Origin: Chitinophaga silvatica
Lineage (GTDB): Bacteria; Bacteroidota; Bacteroidia; Chitinophagales; Chitinophagaceae
Direction: 5' to 3'
DNA length: 64,000 bases
Assembly (NCBI RefSeq): GCF_003419895.1
Contig: NZ_QPMM01000001.1
Coordinates: 1 to 64,000 of the forward strand
Shown: piece after piece, positions 1-10,452 of the stretch
How positions within the stretch are numbered: position 1 is the stretch's first letter
How the letters are laid out: each line of letters opens with the position of its first letter
The notes under the pieces: generated by a model
The model's input: the letters and a program-made list of their open reading frames with translations, nothing else
Told to the model about the DNA's origin: nothing
Databases searched by the model: none
Translations under genes and position numbers: made by a program

Positions 1-3000
1 ATATCTGTTGCCGTTACACTGGTAGCTTCACTCGGTCCTGCATTGGTGGCAGTGATAGTAAAGGTTACTTCACTACCCGCATCAGGAGTGCTGTTACTGA
101 TAATTTTTACAATGCTGATGTTAGCAACAGGTACCGGCACCGGTGTTACGCTGCTGTTATTGTTGCTTGGCTTTCTGTCGATTTCAGTTCCACTGATAGT
201 AGCGGAATTACTGTAGACACCAGTGGCCAGTACTTTGGCAGTAATGGTAAGAGTGGCAGCGGAGTCTTTTTCCAACTCACCAATCGTCCATATACCATTG
301 GTGTAAGTACCAGCAGTAGCGCCTGTATTAACCAGGGAATATCCACTTTGCAGTACATCATTTACAGTAACCCCGGTAGCCTTGCTGGCGCCATGATTTA
401 TTGCTTTAACAGTGAATACAACATTGGTACCTACGTCAGGCGTACTGTGATCAACTGATTTGATTACTTCCAGATCAGCAACCGGTATACGTGTTACAGT
501 TACATTGCTGCTGTTGTTAGAAGTAGTAGGATCGTGTTCACTACCAGTAATGCTTGCGGTATTGGTATAATTGCCTTCCGGATTTACGGTGGCAGTAATT
601 GTTAAAGTTTGAATATTTCCGCTGCTCATTGTACCGATAGTCCATTTTCCGTTGCTTGCATTGTATGCTGATGCCGGTGTAGCACTACCGAAAGAATACC
701 CTGAAGGTAAGAGGTCATTGACAACTACTCCGTTGGCGGTACTAGGACCGTTGTTAGTGGCGGTTAGCGTAAATGTTACTTCTGATCCGGCATCCGCAGT
801 ATTATTATTAACTGTTTTAACAATTGCAAGATCCGCTGCAGGAATTACAGTAGGCGCTGTGATGGAAGCCTCGTTATCTGTAAGGTCTTTGTCTTTGGTA
901 TCGGACTTAACGGTTGCAATATTATTATAATCTCCGCCTGCTTTAACTTTTGCTGTAATAGCCAATGTAATTATCTGGCCATTGGTAAGATTGCCTGCAG
1001 ACCAAATACCAGTAACCGAATTATAGTTACCTGTTCCACCAGTTTGTGTATGTGATAAATATGTATATCCATCTTTAAGAAGATCAGTCAACACTACGTT
1101 AGCTGCAGTACTTGGGCCATTATTGGTAACCTTAATGGTAAATTTCACCTGGTCACCTGCGTAAACCGTAGATTTATCAATAATTTTTTCCACCTTCAAA
1201 TTGGCTACTGCTACCGGGGCTGGAGTGACGGAGCTGCTATTGTTGGTAGTAACCCTATCTGCTTCGTTACCTGCGATAGTGGCAGTATTTTTATAAGTAC
1301 CACTGGCATTTACAGTAGCCTTAATAGTAAGCGTGGCTGTAGCGTTGACACTAAGGTTGCCTATAGTCCAGATATTGCCACTTACAGAGCCTGTAGTTGT
1401 TTCTTTATCAACAAGAGTATAACCGTTAGGTAGGGCATCAGTTACTTTCACTCCTGTAGCATCACTAACACCAAGGTTCTTAGCTGTAAGGGTAAAGGTA
1501 ACCGGGCTGCCAACATCGGGGTTAGTAATGTCAACGTCTTTTTTGATCGAGAGATCTGCTACCGGAGTGCGTACTACTGTTACACTGCTTTTATCGTTAG
1601 TAGAAACCGGATCAAATTCTGTACCGCTGATAGTAGCAATATTCTCGTAATTACCATTTGGTTTTACAGTAGCCGTTATCGTTAAATTTGTGACACCATT
1701 TGCTGCGAGGGATCCAATAGTCCATACTCCGGTATATTGATCATATTGGTTTAATGGAGTAGCAGACTTAAAGGTAAATCCATCAGGCAACAGATCATTT
1801 ACTACTACATTAGTGGCATCACTTACTCCTTTATTTTCTGCCTTTAAAGTGAATTTTACATCGCTTCCTGCATCTGCGGGATTGTTATTGACCGATTTAG
1901 TGATTTGCAGATCAGCCACAGGCCTTACAACCGGTGTAACATTTCTGCTGTTGTTTGTTGGAACGGTATCTTTTTCATTACCTGTAATAGTAGCACTGTT
2001 GGTATAGTTGCCTGTTGGTTTAACCGTGGCAGATATTATCAGGGATATTGTCTGATCTTTAGTGAGTGTACCAATTGTCCAAATTCCTGAAACATTGTCG
2101 TAAACACCAGTTGGACTGGCGGATACATACGTATAACCAGTAGGTAAAACATCAGTAACTTTTACTTTCGTGGCCTGACTTGGTCCGGCATTGTTGGCAG
2201 TCAATGTAAATTGTACATTGCTACCGGCATCAGGATTAGGATTATTGATGGTTTTTGTGATGGAAAGATCTGTCAGTTGTGTAACTGTAGCTGTTACAGA
2301 AGCTGAATTATTATTCAGATTATTGTCTTTCTCCTGTAAAGTACCAGATGCTGTATTTGTATAATTGCCATCCGGCAGAACGGTAGCATTGATCTGTAAC
2401 GTGGCACTGGCTCCCGGACTCAGTGTACCAACGGTCCATACGCCATTATCATAAGAGCCGGTAGATTGACTAGTGCTATTGAATTTATACCCGCTCGGAT
2501 TATTTTCCGTAACAACAATATTATTAGCAATGCTAGGTCCGTTGTTCTTAACAGTAATTGTAAAGTTCACTTGCTCACCAACTTGTGGTTTGTCGTTGTC
2601 TATTGTTTTGGTTACAAGTAAGTCGGCTACCTGACTTATTATCAGATTTGTAACAGCATTATTATTAACCAGGGTAGTTTCATCTTCATTACCGGATACA
2701 TGCGCATGCAGATCGTAACTGTTGGCATCTGGTAAAAGTTTTCCTACCAGTGTCAATGTTTTACTGGCATTAGCGGCCAGATCTCCAATCTCCCAACTAC
2801 CGGCACCCGGTTTAAAGTCCGTCTGGTTTTTACTAACAAATGAATAGCCATCAGGTAAGAATACATTATCAAGTATTACACCGGTGGAAGGACTAGGCCC
2901 ATTATTTTTCACCGTAATAGTAAACGTAATATTATTATCTACTTCACGAGTACCGCTAGGGGTAATGGTTACCTGCAAGTCGGTACGCGGTTTTACAGGT

Positions 3001-4730
3001 GGTGGTGTAATAGATGCACTATTATTGTTCGGATTAGAATCGTTGTCTGTGGTAGAAGTAGTTGCTGTGTTACCATAATTTACATTGGCGGTGAATTTCG
3101 CAACAATCGTCAGCGTTACTTCCTGATCTTTTAATAGTGTACCTACTCTCCAAAGCCCATTATTTTGAGTATAACTTCCTTGTGTAGATGTTGCAGATAT
3201 AAAAGTGTAACCGTTAGACAGCAAATCTGTAGCATTAGCATCATAACAGCTGTTAGGCCCGGTATTCTTCACTTTTATAAGGAAAGTCACAGTATCCAAT
3301 GGATAGATCGGATTGGTAGTGGTTATAACATCTTTAGTTATACTTAAGTCTACTGCCTCTTTTGGAATGATGTTTACACTGGAACTATTGTTACTTAATT
3401 TCGGATCATGATCTGTAGTAGTGATAGTGGCCGTGTTATTAAAGTTGGAGCGGTCAATATCCTCCAGCACCGTTGCCTTAAAAGTCTGAGTTTGTGCTAT
3501 GTTAACAGGCATAGTACCCAGGTTCCAGGTAAACTGACGCAGGGCAGGATCATATGTCATACCTGCAGGTAATTGGGCCGCTGGTTCTAAACCATTTGGT
3601 AGTTTATCTATTACTACAACATTGTCGGCATCACTTGGTCCGTTGTTGAGAGCACTCAGGGTATAAGTTACAATCGATAATACATCCGGGTTAGCATTAT
3701 CAACTGTTTTGGTGATCTGTACGTCCGCCGAAGGTTTAGGCGTTAACGTTACAGAAGCATTATTATTACCAGGATTATTATCTCCAGGATGATTGCTGGA
3801 TGCCATATTACTATATGGTCCTGTGGCATTTACCAACATGGTATAGGTAAGTGTGGCAGAGGCACCTGCATTAAATCTACTAAGTGTCCAGACTTTAGTA
3901 GCAGGATCATAATTACCGGCAGAGGGGGTGGCCGAAATCAGTGTAAATCCATTATCGGGAAGTTCTGCTATGTCTACATTTACAGCATCTCCCGCACCAC
4001 GATTGGTGGCTGTAATTGTGAACACAACGTTTTCTCCAACATATGGAGAGGTATTGGAAGTTGTTTTGCTTACCTCAATATCAGGACGGGAAATGGTTAC
4101 CGGGGTCGGAGAAATATCATCCATTGGTACTCCATTGCCATTGGCATCCGGATTAGTACCATTAACGGAGGTATCCCTGACTGCGCCGGTACCAGCCATG
4201 GCAAGAGAAATGGCTGTTGCATTAAAGGTGCCGTATTGACCGTTATTTTTTAAATTTATAATCACCGTAACTGTGGCAGTAGCGCCAGGTGCAAGGGTGG
4301 CTCCGGCAGCTAAAAGTTGGGTATTCGCACCTGATCCGGTAAAGGCATTGTTACCACTGATGCCGCTGAAGTTCCGCGACTGTATGGTAAAAGTCATCGG
4401 ACTATTAAAGGTTTCACTCAGGTCGGAATTTACTTGTACCTGGCTGAGTGGAATCCCTCCATAGTTTTTGATGGTATAGGTATATGTTATATTGTAGGAA
4501 CCATCGTTTTGAATAGCAGCCGGTGATGCTGCCAGTGCAATACCAATCATGGGAAACTGATAATTGGCAAAGGATATATCGCTTACTGGTATTTCACCTA
4601 GTGAAGCGCTTCCACTTACACCGGTAATATTTTTATAGGTTCCTGACTGCGCCTGTATGTTTGTTATACAACAAAGCAGTATTATGGCAGTCAACCAATA
4701 TTTTATAGCAAGGAAAATTTTCTTCGTCAT
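1..4730 (-). CDS. Giant DUF11-repeat surface protein, C-terminus beyond the window
   Basis: The frame is open from an ATG at 4730-4728 to the left edge, more than 1,570 codons, so the gene is partial at its 3' end. The first ~25 residues (MTKKIFLAIKYWL..., ending NIQAQ) look like a signal peptide. Residues ~50-160 are an introductory module ending in APGATATVTVIINL. Then come about twelve repeats of ~120 residues (~360 bp), each with a core like FTITATNxGPSxA followed by VxVxD, the DUF11 (CshA/conserved repeat) pattern; cores lie near 3995, 3635, 3260, 2905, 2545, 2190, 1830, 1475, 1115, 750, 395 and 40. DUF11 proteins of Bacteroidota are usually secreted adhesin- or gliding-associated proteins carrying a type IX sorting domain; that end is not visible here. 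It lies 18 bp after the 4749-9155 gene, so the two are probably one operon. Confidence 0.85.
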   Translation of the reverse strand, partial: MTKKIFLAIKYWLTAIILLCCITNIQAQSGTYKNITGVSGSASLGEIPVSDISFANYQFPMIGIALAASPAAIQNDGSYNITYTYTIKNYGGIPLSQVQVNSDLSETFNSPMTFTIQSRNFSGISGNNAFTGSGANTQLLAAGATLAPGATATVTVIINLKNNGQYGTFNATAISLAMAGTGAVRDTSVNGTNPDANGNGVPMDDISPTPVTISRPDIEVSKTTSNTSPYVGENVVFTITATNRGAGDAVNVDIAELPDNGFTLISATPSAGNYDPATKVWTLSRFNAGASATLTYTMLVNATGPYSNMASSNHPGDNNPGNNNASVTLTPKPSADVQITKTVDNANPDVLSIVTYTLSALNNGPSDADNVVVIDKLPNGLEPAAQLPAGMTYDPALRQFTWNLGTMPVNIAQTQTFKATVLEDIDRSNFNNTATITTTDHDPKLSNNSSSVNIIPKEAVDLSITKDVITTTNPIYPLDTVTFLIKVKNTGPNSCYDANATDLLSNGYTFISATSTQGSYTQNNGLWRVGTLLKDQEVTLTIVAKFTANVNYGNTATTSTTDNDSNPNNNSASITPPPVKPRTDLQVTITPSGTREVDNNITFTITVKNNGPSPSTGVILDNVFLPDGYSFVSKNQTDFKPGAGSWEIGDLAANASKTLTLVGKLLPDANSYDLHAHVSGNEDETTLVNNNAVTNLIISQVADLLVTKTIDNDKPQVGEQVNFTITVKNNGPSIANNIVVTENNPSGYKFNSTSQSTGSYDNGVWTVGTLSPGASATLQINATVLPDGNYTNTASGTLQEKDNNLNNNSASVTATVTQLTDLSITKTINNPNPDAGSNVQFTLTANNAGPSQATKVKVTDVLPTGYTYVSASPTGVYDNVSGIWTIGTLTKDQTISLIISATVKPTGNYTNSATITGNEKDTVPTNNSRNVTPVVRPVADLQITKSVNNNPADAGSDVKFTLKAENKGVSDATNVVVNDLLPDGFTFKSATPLNQYDQYTGVWTIGSLAANGVTNLTITATVKPNGNYENIATISGTEFDPVSTNDKSSVTVVRTPVADLSIKKDVDITNPDVGSPVTFTLTAKNLGVSDATGVKVTDALPNGYTLVDKETTTGSVSGNIWTIGNLSVNATATLTIKATVNASGTYKNTATIAGNEADRVTTNNSSSVTPAPVAVANLKVEKIIDKSTVYAGDQVKFTIKVTNNGPSTAANVVLTDLLKDGYTYLSHTQTGGTGNYNSVTGIWSAGNLTNGQIITLAITAKVKAGGDYNNIATVKSDTKDKDLTDNEASITAPTVIPAADLAIVKTVNNNTADAGSEVTFTLTATNNGPSTANGVVVNDLLPSGYSFGSATPASAYNASNGKWTIGTMSSGNIQTLTITATVNPEGNYTNTASITGSEHDPTTSNNSSNVTVTRIPVADLEVIKSVDHSTPDVGTNVVFTVKAINHGASKATGVTVNDVLQSGYSLVNTGATAGTYTNGIWTIGELEKDSAATLTITAKVLATGVYSNSATISGTEIDRKPSNNNSSVTPVPVPVANISIVKIISNSTPDAGSEVTFTITATNAGPSEATSVTATD

Positions 4731-4748
4731 AATAGTATCGTTGAGCTG

Positions 4749-7700
4749 CTAGAGAAATTTAACATTGATAGAAACAGTGATGACAGCGGTTTCACCGGGT
4801 GCAAGCGAAGCAGTGTCGGCGAGCAAAAGGTTTATATCATTTTTACCATCAAATGAATCGTTTTGGCCAAGTAGATTGGTTGACGTATGTCCGGTAATCT
4901 TATAGGAAGTATTGGCAGGTAATCCCAGTTGTATATTATCTGTCAGCATAATATTATTAATCGTTACTGCAGTTCCCGGATTTTTGAGGGTAAAAGTAAA
5001 TGTCATATCATAGGTGCCATCTGAGTTTAATACTGGTTGAGTTGCGGTTTTAATCACACTTATTCCACAATCATCTACTGCAACTTTAGCATCTGAACTA
5101 GTAGCCTGACATACACCATTGCTGATCGTCCACCTGAATGTATAATTACCTTTTCCCAGGCTTGTGACATTTGCGGATGGATTGTGTATATCACTGATTA
5201 CTGGTGTAACACCAGCAGGATTGCTAATGATCGACCAGGTTCCTGTACCAACAGTAGGATTATTGGCCCCTAATGTAAGTGGAGTATACAAACAAATTCC
5301 TTGTGGATCACCTGCAACAGACGGTGAAGGCATGTCATAAACCTTTATAGGAAGTTCACTGTAGCTGGTACAACTACCGGAGTTGATGGTCCAGCGAACC
5401 ATATACGCACCTGCAGGAACATTGCTCACTGTAGTATGAGGGTCGGTTGGATCGAAAGTAAGTGTAACGGGAGAACCATCTGCTTTGGTGATAGTCCATA
5501 TACCGGTTTCATCACTTTGTGGTGTATTGCCATTTAGGCTTATATCCTTAGTTGTTCCGGTAAGAATACACTGTTCGCCATCTACAATATTACCAACGTT
5601 TGCAACAGCTGGATTTGGAGGAGCAGAGCTGATATTTATGTTCAGTAAAGCTGTTTTTGAAGGACAAACACCATTGCTTACTGTCCAGCGAACAGTATAT
5701 TGACCAACCAATGCATTTGTAATTCTTGTAGATGGTGCATTAATACCTTCAATTGTGGCGGTACTTCCGTCAGGGGCATCTTCTATGCTCCAGGTACCGA
5801 TTCCGTTTACAGGAGTAATAGCATTCAATAAAATATTATCAGTACAGGCATTGCTCTGATCAGTTCCGGGTTGTGCAGCAGAAGGATCGGCAGAAATAAC
5901 GACACGGATTATGTCTGAATTACTGGTACAGAATCCGTTTGAGACTGTCCAGCTAAAAACGTAGATACCAGGTACCAGCTTCTTAACTTTTGAATTATGG
6001 GAAGTTGGATCAGTAATCTCCGGATCATTAGCCCCGGCGGGTTTGCTGTCAAGGGTCCAGATACCGGTACCGTTTAATGGTATGGTGGCATTTAATATGA
6101 TGGCGGTATCGGCGGTAGTTAGACAGATTGCCTGGTCTTCTCCTGCATTGGCTGCAGATGGTAGCGCACTGCTGATAACGGTGGTCTCTGCACTTGTACT
6201 CGCACAGTCGCCAGATTCACCGATTGTATAAGTGAATATATAAGTATTACCGGGAGTCATGTTTGTGATCACTGCTGAACTACCGGAATTCGGCGTGATT
6301 ACTGGCCCTGTAGGTCCACTGGTTTGGGTCCAGCTTCCCATACTTCCTTCATTCCCACTTACCACGGCAGAAGAGGCATTACATAATTGCTGGGTGGTTG
6401 TTTGCACTTTTGCATTTTCTCGTACGGTCACTACTATGTCATCGGTACTAATCGGACAATCCGGACCACTGTTGGCTGTCCAGCGAAGGGTATAAGTACC
6501 TGTTTGCAGTTTGGAGATCGAAGTTTTTGGATCTGAAGGATTGGCAAAAGTTGGATTGGATGGTCCGCTTATTACACTCCATGTACCAATGCCGCTGTTG
6601 ATCGTATTGGCATTCAGGTTAGTAGTGGATGTACCACATATTGTCTGATCCGGACCAGCATTAGCAGGAGTAGGTGGATTAGAAATGTTGAATGTAACCT
6701 CCGCAAAATTAGATTCACAGGCGCCATTGCTGATTGTCCAGCGGAATATATAACGGCCACTGTTGAGATTATTTACTGATGTTGTATTTGATAAAGGATC
6801 TGTGATGATAATACCACCCGGGCCTTGTTGTTGTGTCCAGGTACCAACACCAATAGCAGGTGTATTGCCCGCTAAATTAATAGTAGTGGCACCGCATAGA
6901 CTTTGGCTGCTTCCTGCTGCAGCAGCAGTAGCAGAAGTTGAAACAGTATATAAAACGGTATCACGGGTAAGAGGGCAACCATTTCTGCTTAAGCTCCATT
7001 CAAGGAGGTAATTTCCATCGGCAGGCACAGTAACACTTGTGTTGTTTTTTGCATCGTCGGTGAAACTAAGAGCTTGAGTGCTCAAGAGTGTCCAATGCCC
7101 TACTTCTGTAGGATCAGGAGAATTACCGGCAAGATTGAATGTGGTGGTTCCGGCAGGCAAACATTTGTCGGGTCCGGCATCCGCTTGCTGAGGACCGGCT
7201 GTAGAAGTAGTGGTGATATGAACGTTGGCCGAGCTTTTTCCGCATGAATTGCTTACTGTCCAGGTGAAAGTATAGGCTGTATTGGCAGCCAGACCATTTA
7301 CTGTGGCATAAGGATCGGTAGGGTCTGTGAAGGTCACACCTGCAGCAGGCGTAACTGTCCAGAGGCCGTTTTCATTTAGTTTGGGAACATTACCTTGTAA
7401 TTTATATGGAGAAGAATTACAAATAGTGACATCAGGTCCGGCAGCTGCGGCTGTTGGGTTTCTGTCTGAAACCACAACTTGTACGTCTGCCTGCTGATTT
7501 GGGCAACCTATTCCGCCAGTTATGATCCAACGGAATACATAAGTACCATTCAGAAGATCAGAGATTAGGGTAGTGGGATCTTTTTTATCATCGATTGTTG
7601 CAATACCCGGCCCACTAACCTGTGACCAGGCTCCTGAACCTATGGCAGGTATGTTACCAGCAAGATGTGTTTCTACAATATTACATGCCAATACCTGTTT

Positions 7701-9155
7701 GGTACCTGCATTCGCGGCGGTTGGTGATTGTGATAATTGAACATATACATCGGCATATTGATCCTGGCATCCCCCCTGCCCATGGTTAGTAGTACGTTTT
7801 AAACGTACCAGATAGGTGCCAGGGATTGTGTATTGTGGTAAAATAAGCGGTTGGGCAGCATCTTCAAAATCACTTACCGGCACACCAGCAGGAGCACTGA
7901 TTAATGCCCATTGTGTTTTATCTCCACCGGTATAGCTATAATTTACTGTTACAAAGGAAGCATCACAGGGTACTATTAACGGTGAAACAGCACTGATAGT
8001 AGGTGGAGAAGTATAATTGACAGTATAATTGGCGGATGTATTACAACCAGTTGATGGATTATTGATAGTATAACGGAAAACACTTTTTACGCCTGTAAGA
8101 TTTTTGATTTCGGTTGAAGGATTGTTTGGTGATACGATATCTCCTGTACCTGACATCCTGGTCCAGGTTAGAGTTTCACCTGCATATGCAGGTGAGAGGC
8201 CGGTAATGATGGTAGAAACACGACCATCACAGAAAGTAACACTGGCATCTTTGGCAACAGTTACGGACTGCGTACCTACTGGTACTTCAAGAAGTATATC
8301 CGCCACTCCATTTACGCAAGGGCCCTGCACAGTCCATCTTAGTTTATACGTTCCTGCTATGAGGTTGGTAACGGTAGCTTTATTATCGTGAATATTATTG
8401 AACTTCGGAACAGATGGGCCACTCAGTACAGACCAGGTGCCTTGCTGACCATTAGTATTGTCGCCACCATACGACGCATTCATGTAAGCGGTTTGCGTAG
8501 TGGTATAACAGTTACTTAATACCTGGTTGGCGCCTGCACTGACAGGAGATATACCACCCGGATTAGTAACTACAATATCATCGGAGCTGCGACATGAATT
8601 AGTACTGATGAGAGTCCAACGTAGTGTTGCACTGCCTGATTGCCCGGCATCTGCACTGATAGCCAGGTCTGGATTATTTGAATTTGCTGAATTGAAACTG
8701 ATACCGTGAGCATCTCCAATAATTGTCCAGGTACCAGTTTCGCCTGTACCACCTGCATTGCCGTGCAGTACAGTACCGGGAGCGCATACACTGATGTCAG
8801 GACCTGCATCGGCTATAGTAGCCGGATAGGTATTGTAAATTACTTCGTCGTAAATGAGTGAACCATCTTCACACTTGGCTGATAACCTGAATTTATAAGT
8901 GTTTCCGGCGGTGTAACCTGTTACATTTGTTGTTAAACTGTTAGGATTGCTTATTAATACAGCTGGCCCACTTACCTGAGACCAAACTGGATTGATAAGA
9001 ATTCGGCCACTACTTGAGCCAGACAGAATAAATTTGTCTTTAGGACAAATCGAGGTGGTTACACCTGCGTTAATGGTACAGTTTTGTGCAAATAACACAT
9101 TGGTCGCTGATAGGCATAGGATTACCAGGACGCAACTCCGAAGTAGTTCGCGCAT
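4749..9155 (-). CDS. PKD-like/Ig-like repeat surface protein, 1468 aa
   Basis: A signal peptide (MRELLRSCVLVILCLSATNV, then LFAQ) precedes about fifteen repeats of ~85-95 residues. Each follows the plan AGPDxxxC, LxGNxPxxGxGTWTxxxGP, a DPxxxTxVxxLxxGxYxFRW stretch, then TISNGxC. Repeats of this sort occur in large adhesins and gliding-motility-type proteins of Bacteroidota and fold as PKD/Ig-like beta sandwiches. The last ~105 residues differ: they resemble the introductory module of the next gene (both carry a LKNPG/IKNYG-like stretch and end in APGxTAxxTVxINxK). No C-terminal sorting domain is recognisable before the TAG stop, so how it is anchored is unclear. It is the first gene of a two-gene minus-strand operon. 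Confidence 0.85.
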   Translation of the reverse strand: MRELLRSCVLVILCLSATNVLFAQNCTINAGVTTSICPKDKFILSGSSSGRILINPVWSQVSGPAVLISNPNSLTTNVTGYTAGNTYKFRLSAKCEDGSLIYDEVIYNTYPATIADAGPDISVCAPGTVLHGNAGGTGETGTWTIIGDAHGISFNSANSNNPDLAISADAGQSGSATLRWTLISTNSCRSSDDIVVTNPGGISPVSAGANQVLSNCYTTTQTAYMNASYGGDNTNGQQGTWSVLSGPSVPKFNNIHDNKATVTNLIAGTYKLRWTVQGPCVNGVADILLEVPVGTQSVTVAKDASVTFCDGRVSTIITGLSPAYAGETLTWTRMSGTGDIVSPNNPSTEIKNLTGVKSVFRYTINNPSTGCNTSANYTVNYTSPPTISAVSPLIVPCDASFVTVNYSYTGGDKTQWALISAPAGVPVSDFEDAAQPLILPQYTIPGTYLVRLKRTTNHGQGGCQDQYADVYVQLSQSPTAANAGTKQVLACNIVETHLAGNIPAIGSGAWSQVSGPGIATIDDKKDPTTLISDLLNGTYVFRWIITGGIGCPNQQADVQVVVSDRNPTAAAAGPDVTICNSSPYKLQGNVPKLNENGLWTVTPAAGVTFTDPTDPYATVNGLAANTAYTFTWTVSNSCGKSSANVHITTTSTAGPQQADAGPDKCLPAGTTTFNLAGNSPDPTEVGHWTLLSTQALSFTDDAKNNTSVTVPADGNYLLEWSLSRNGCPLTRDTVLYTVSTSATAAAAGSSQSLCGATTINLAGNTPAIGVGTWTQQQGPGGIIITDPLSNTTSVNNLNSGRYIFRWTISNGACESNFAEVTFNISNPPTPANAGPDQTICGTSTTNLNANTINSGIGTWSVISGPSNPTFANPSDPKTSISKLQTGTYTLRWTANSGPDCPISTDDIVVTVRENAKVQTTTQQLCNASSAVVSGNEGSMGSWTQTSGPTGPVITPNSGSSAVITNMTPGNTYIFTYTIGESGDCASTSAETTVISSALPSAANAGEDQAICLTTADTAIILNATIPLNGTGIWTLDSKPAGANDPEITDPTSHNSKVKKLVPGIYVFSWTVSNGFCTSNSDIIRVVISADPSAAQPGTDQSNACTDNILLNAITPVNGIGTWSIEDAPDGSTATIEGINAPSTRITNALVGQYTVRWTVSNGVCPSKTALLNINISSAPPNPAVANVGNIVDGEQCILTGTTKDISLNGNTPQSDETGIWTITKADGSPVTLTFDPTDPHTTVSNVPAGAYMVRWTINSGSCTSYSELPIKVYDMPSPSVAGDPQGICLYTPLTLGANNPTVGTGTWSIISNPAGVTPVISDIHNPSANVTSLGKGNYTFRWTISNGVCQATSSDAKVAVDDCGISVIKTATQPVLNSDGTYDMTFTFTLKNPGTAVTINNIMLTDNIQLGLPANTSYKITGHTSTNLLGQNDSFDGKNDINLLLADTASLAPGETAVITVSINVKFL

Positions 9156-9204
9156 AATATAGGGATAGGGAATAAAATAATTCTACTATGTAATAAATAT
9201 ACTA

Positions 9205-9212
9205 CAAAGATA
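9205..9212 (-). promoter_or_regulatory. Possible -7 promoter element for the adhesin operon
   Basis: On the minus strand this reads TATCTTTG, matching the Bacteroidota -7 consensus TAnnTTTG, about 50 bp upstream of the 9155 start codon. No convincing -33 TTTG is seen at the usual distance, so this is a weak call. Confidence 0.3.
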
Positions 9213-9783
9213 TATATGTAATGTGAAATATGAGCTTAACAGAATATATATATTAATTAACTAATTATTTATAATAACAATATGTATGGGTGTGTTTATC
9301 CATTGTTAATAGATAGTCTTCTTCATCTTACATATTTATACTTCAGACCTTATATATTTGTATATCTTTCTTTAAGATACTTTTGGTGTAAGTGAGTGGT
9401 AGAATATATAAAAAAGAAGCGATTGTAATCAATATATTCCGTCAACTGGGCGTACTTAACAGCACATTAATTCTTATTGCATTTCATATTTAATAATTAG
9501 GGGTAGAAGATGTTTTGTTTTAGCATCAAACTATTTAAGAGTGCTTATTCCCTAATACAGAAATACCTATAACTGCAAGGGAATACCTTCAAACTAAAAT
9601 TTTATTAATTATTAAAAATATCAATTATCTTGTTTTCAAACATCTAACATTTACTGATAATAATATCTGGTTTCACTGCATGCAGGTTATCAACTGTCAT
9701 TATACTTCTTGTAAGTTTATTTGCAGGCAGCAGGCTATACTGGAAATAACGTTTCCTTAATAAACACCACTATACTTATTGTA

Positions 9784-9791
9784 TACTTTTG
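9784..9791 (+). promoter_or_regulatory. Possible -7 promoter element before the sigma factor
   Basis: TACTTTTG fits TAnnTTTG but ends only 4 bases before the ATG at 9796. If used, the transcript would be almost leaderless from 9796, or translation would start at the in-frame ATG at 9853. No good -33 element is visible. Confidence 0.25.
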
Positions 9792-9795
9792 TAGT

Positions 9796-10383
9796 ATGAT
9801 AAACAACGAATTGGCAAGGTTTCATTTTCGCAGGTTCTGTACTGAAAGTGATATGAGTGCCTATGATGAGTTGTACCGCTTATTATATAGCAGGCTTGTA
9901 CACTTGTCGGCAGCAATAGTTGGCTCGTTTCACCTGGCAGAAGAAGTTGTGTCGGATGTTTTTATAATGATTTGGCAGAAACGTCAGGAGTTGGCCGCCG
10001 TCGACAATCCAGTTGTTTATATTTATATCAGTACCCGAAATCGCTCTCTCAATACAGTACAACAGCAGAAGCGGCACCGGCATACAAGTCTGGAGCTACT
10101 CGATACCGATGCGCTTGCGATGAGCCCAGATCCCGAACACGGTATGATTTCCGCAGAGATTATTCAAAAAATAGAAGCTGCCATTCGAAGCTTGCCAGAT
10201 CGCTGCCAGCTGATTTTCCGGCTCGTAAAGCAAGATGGCTTAAGATATAAAGAAGTGGCAGAGTTGCTGGATATTTCCCCCAAAACAGTAGATGCTCAAC
10301 TAGCCATTGCCGTTAAAAAAATAGCTGCAGCTATCCGATTAGATATGCCACAAGAACTGGCACAGGCTTTTCTGTTTCGCTAA
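9796..10383 (+). CDS. ECF RNA polymerase sigma-70 factor (FecI-like, Bacteroidota type)
   Basis: The 195-residue product has sigma region 2 in its first half (YDELYRLLYSRLVHLSAAIV, then HLAEEVVSDVFIMIWQKRQ) and region 4 at the C-terminus (SLPDRCQLIFRLVKQDGLRY, then KEVAELLDISPKTVDAQL), with no region 3: an ECF sigma factor. I start it at ATG 9796; the frame is open back to a TTG at 9721, but that extension has no sigma homology and would make the protein unusually long. It is followed after 69 bp by its presumed FecR anti-sigma factor, then by an STN-type SusC/SusD pair, the standard Bacteroidota arrangement in which ligand binding at the outer membrane releases the sigma factor to transcribe the transporter genes. 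Confidence 0.92.
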   Translation: MINNELARFHFRRFCTESDMSAYDELYRLLYSRLVHLSAAIVGSFHLAEEVVSDVFIMIWQKRQELAAVDNPVVYIYISTRNRSLNTVQQQKRHRHTSLELLDTDALAMSPDPEHGMISAEIIQKIEAAIRSLPDRCQLIFRLVKQDGLRYKEVAELLDISPKTVDAQLAIAVKKIAAAIRLDMPQELAQAFLFR

Positions 10384-10452
10384 CCCCTCACATCCCTAAA
10401 AAAAATCAGAACCTCTTTAGGGAATTTCTTCAAACAATATTGTCCTTATATT

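Larger units (their letters stand above)
9156..9795. other. AT-rich intergenic region between divergent genes
   Basis: About 640 bp, very AT-rich, with stops in all frames. It must contain the divergent promoters of the adhesin operon (left) and the sigma factor (right). Apart from two TAnnTTTG-like elements no RNA gene or clear repeat was recognised. Confidence 0.6.

Noticed and set aside
3789..4253. Open plus-strand frame of 154 codons.
   Set aside because: It lies antisense inside the DUF11 gene, is Gly/Ile/Cys-rich in a way typical of antisense translation, and has no recognisable domain.
1..4700. Regular ~360-bp periodicity that could be read as a DNA repeat or CRISPR-like array.
   Set aside because: The period is 120 codons of an open minus-strand frame; it reflects DUF11 protein repeats, with no short identical repeats and spacers.
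9721..9795. TTG start giving the sigma factor 25 extra residues.
   Set aside because: The extension has no sigma homology and overlaps the likely promoter; ATG 9796 fits the family.
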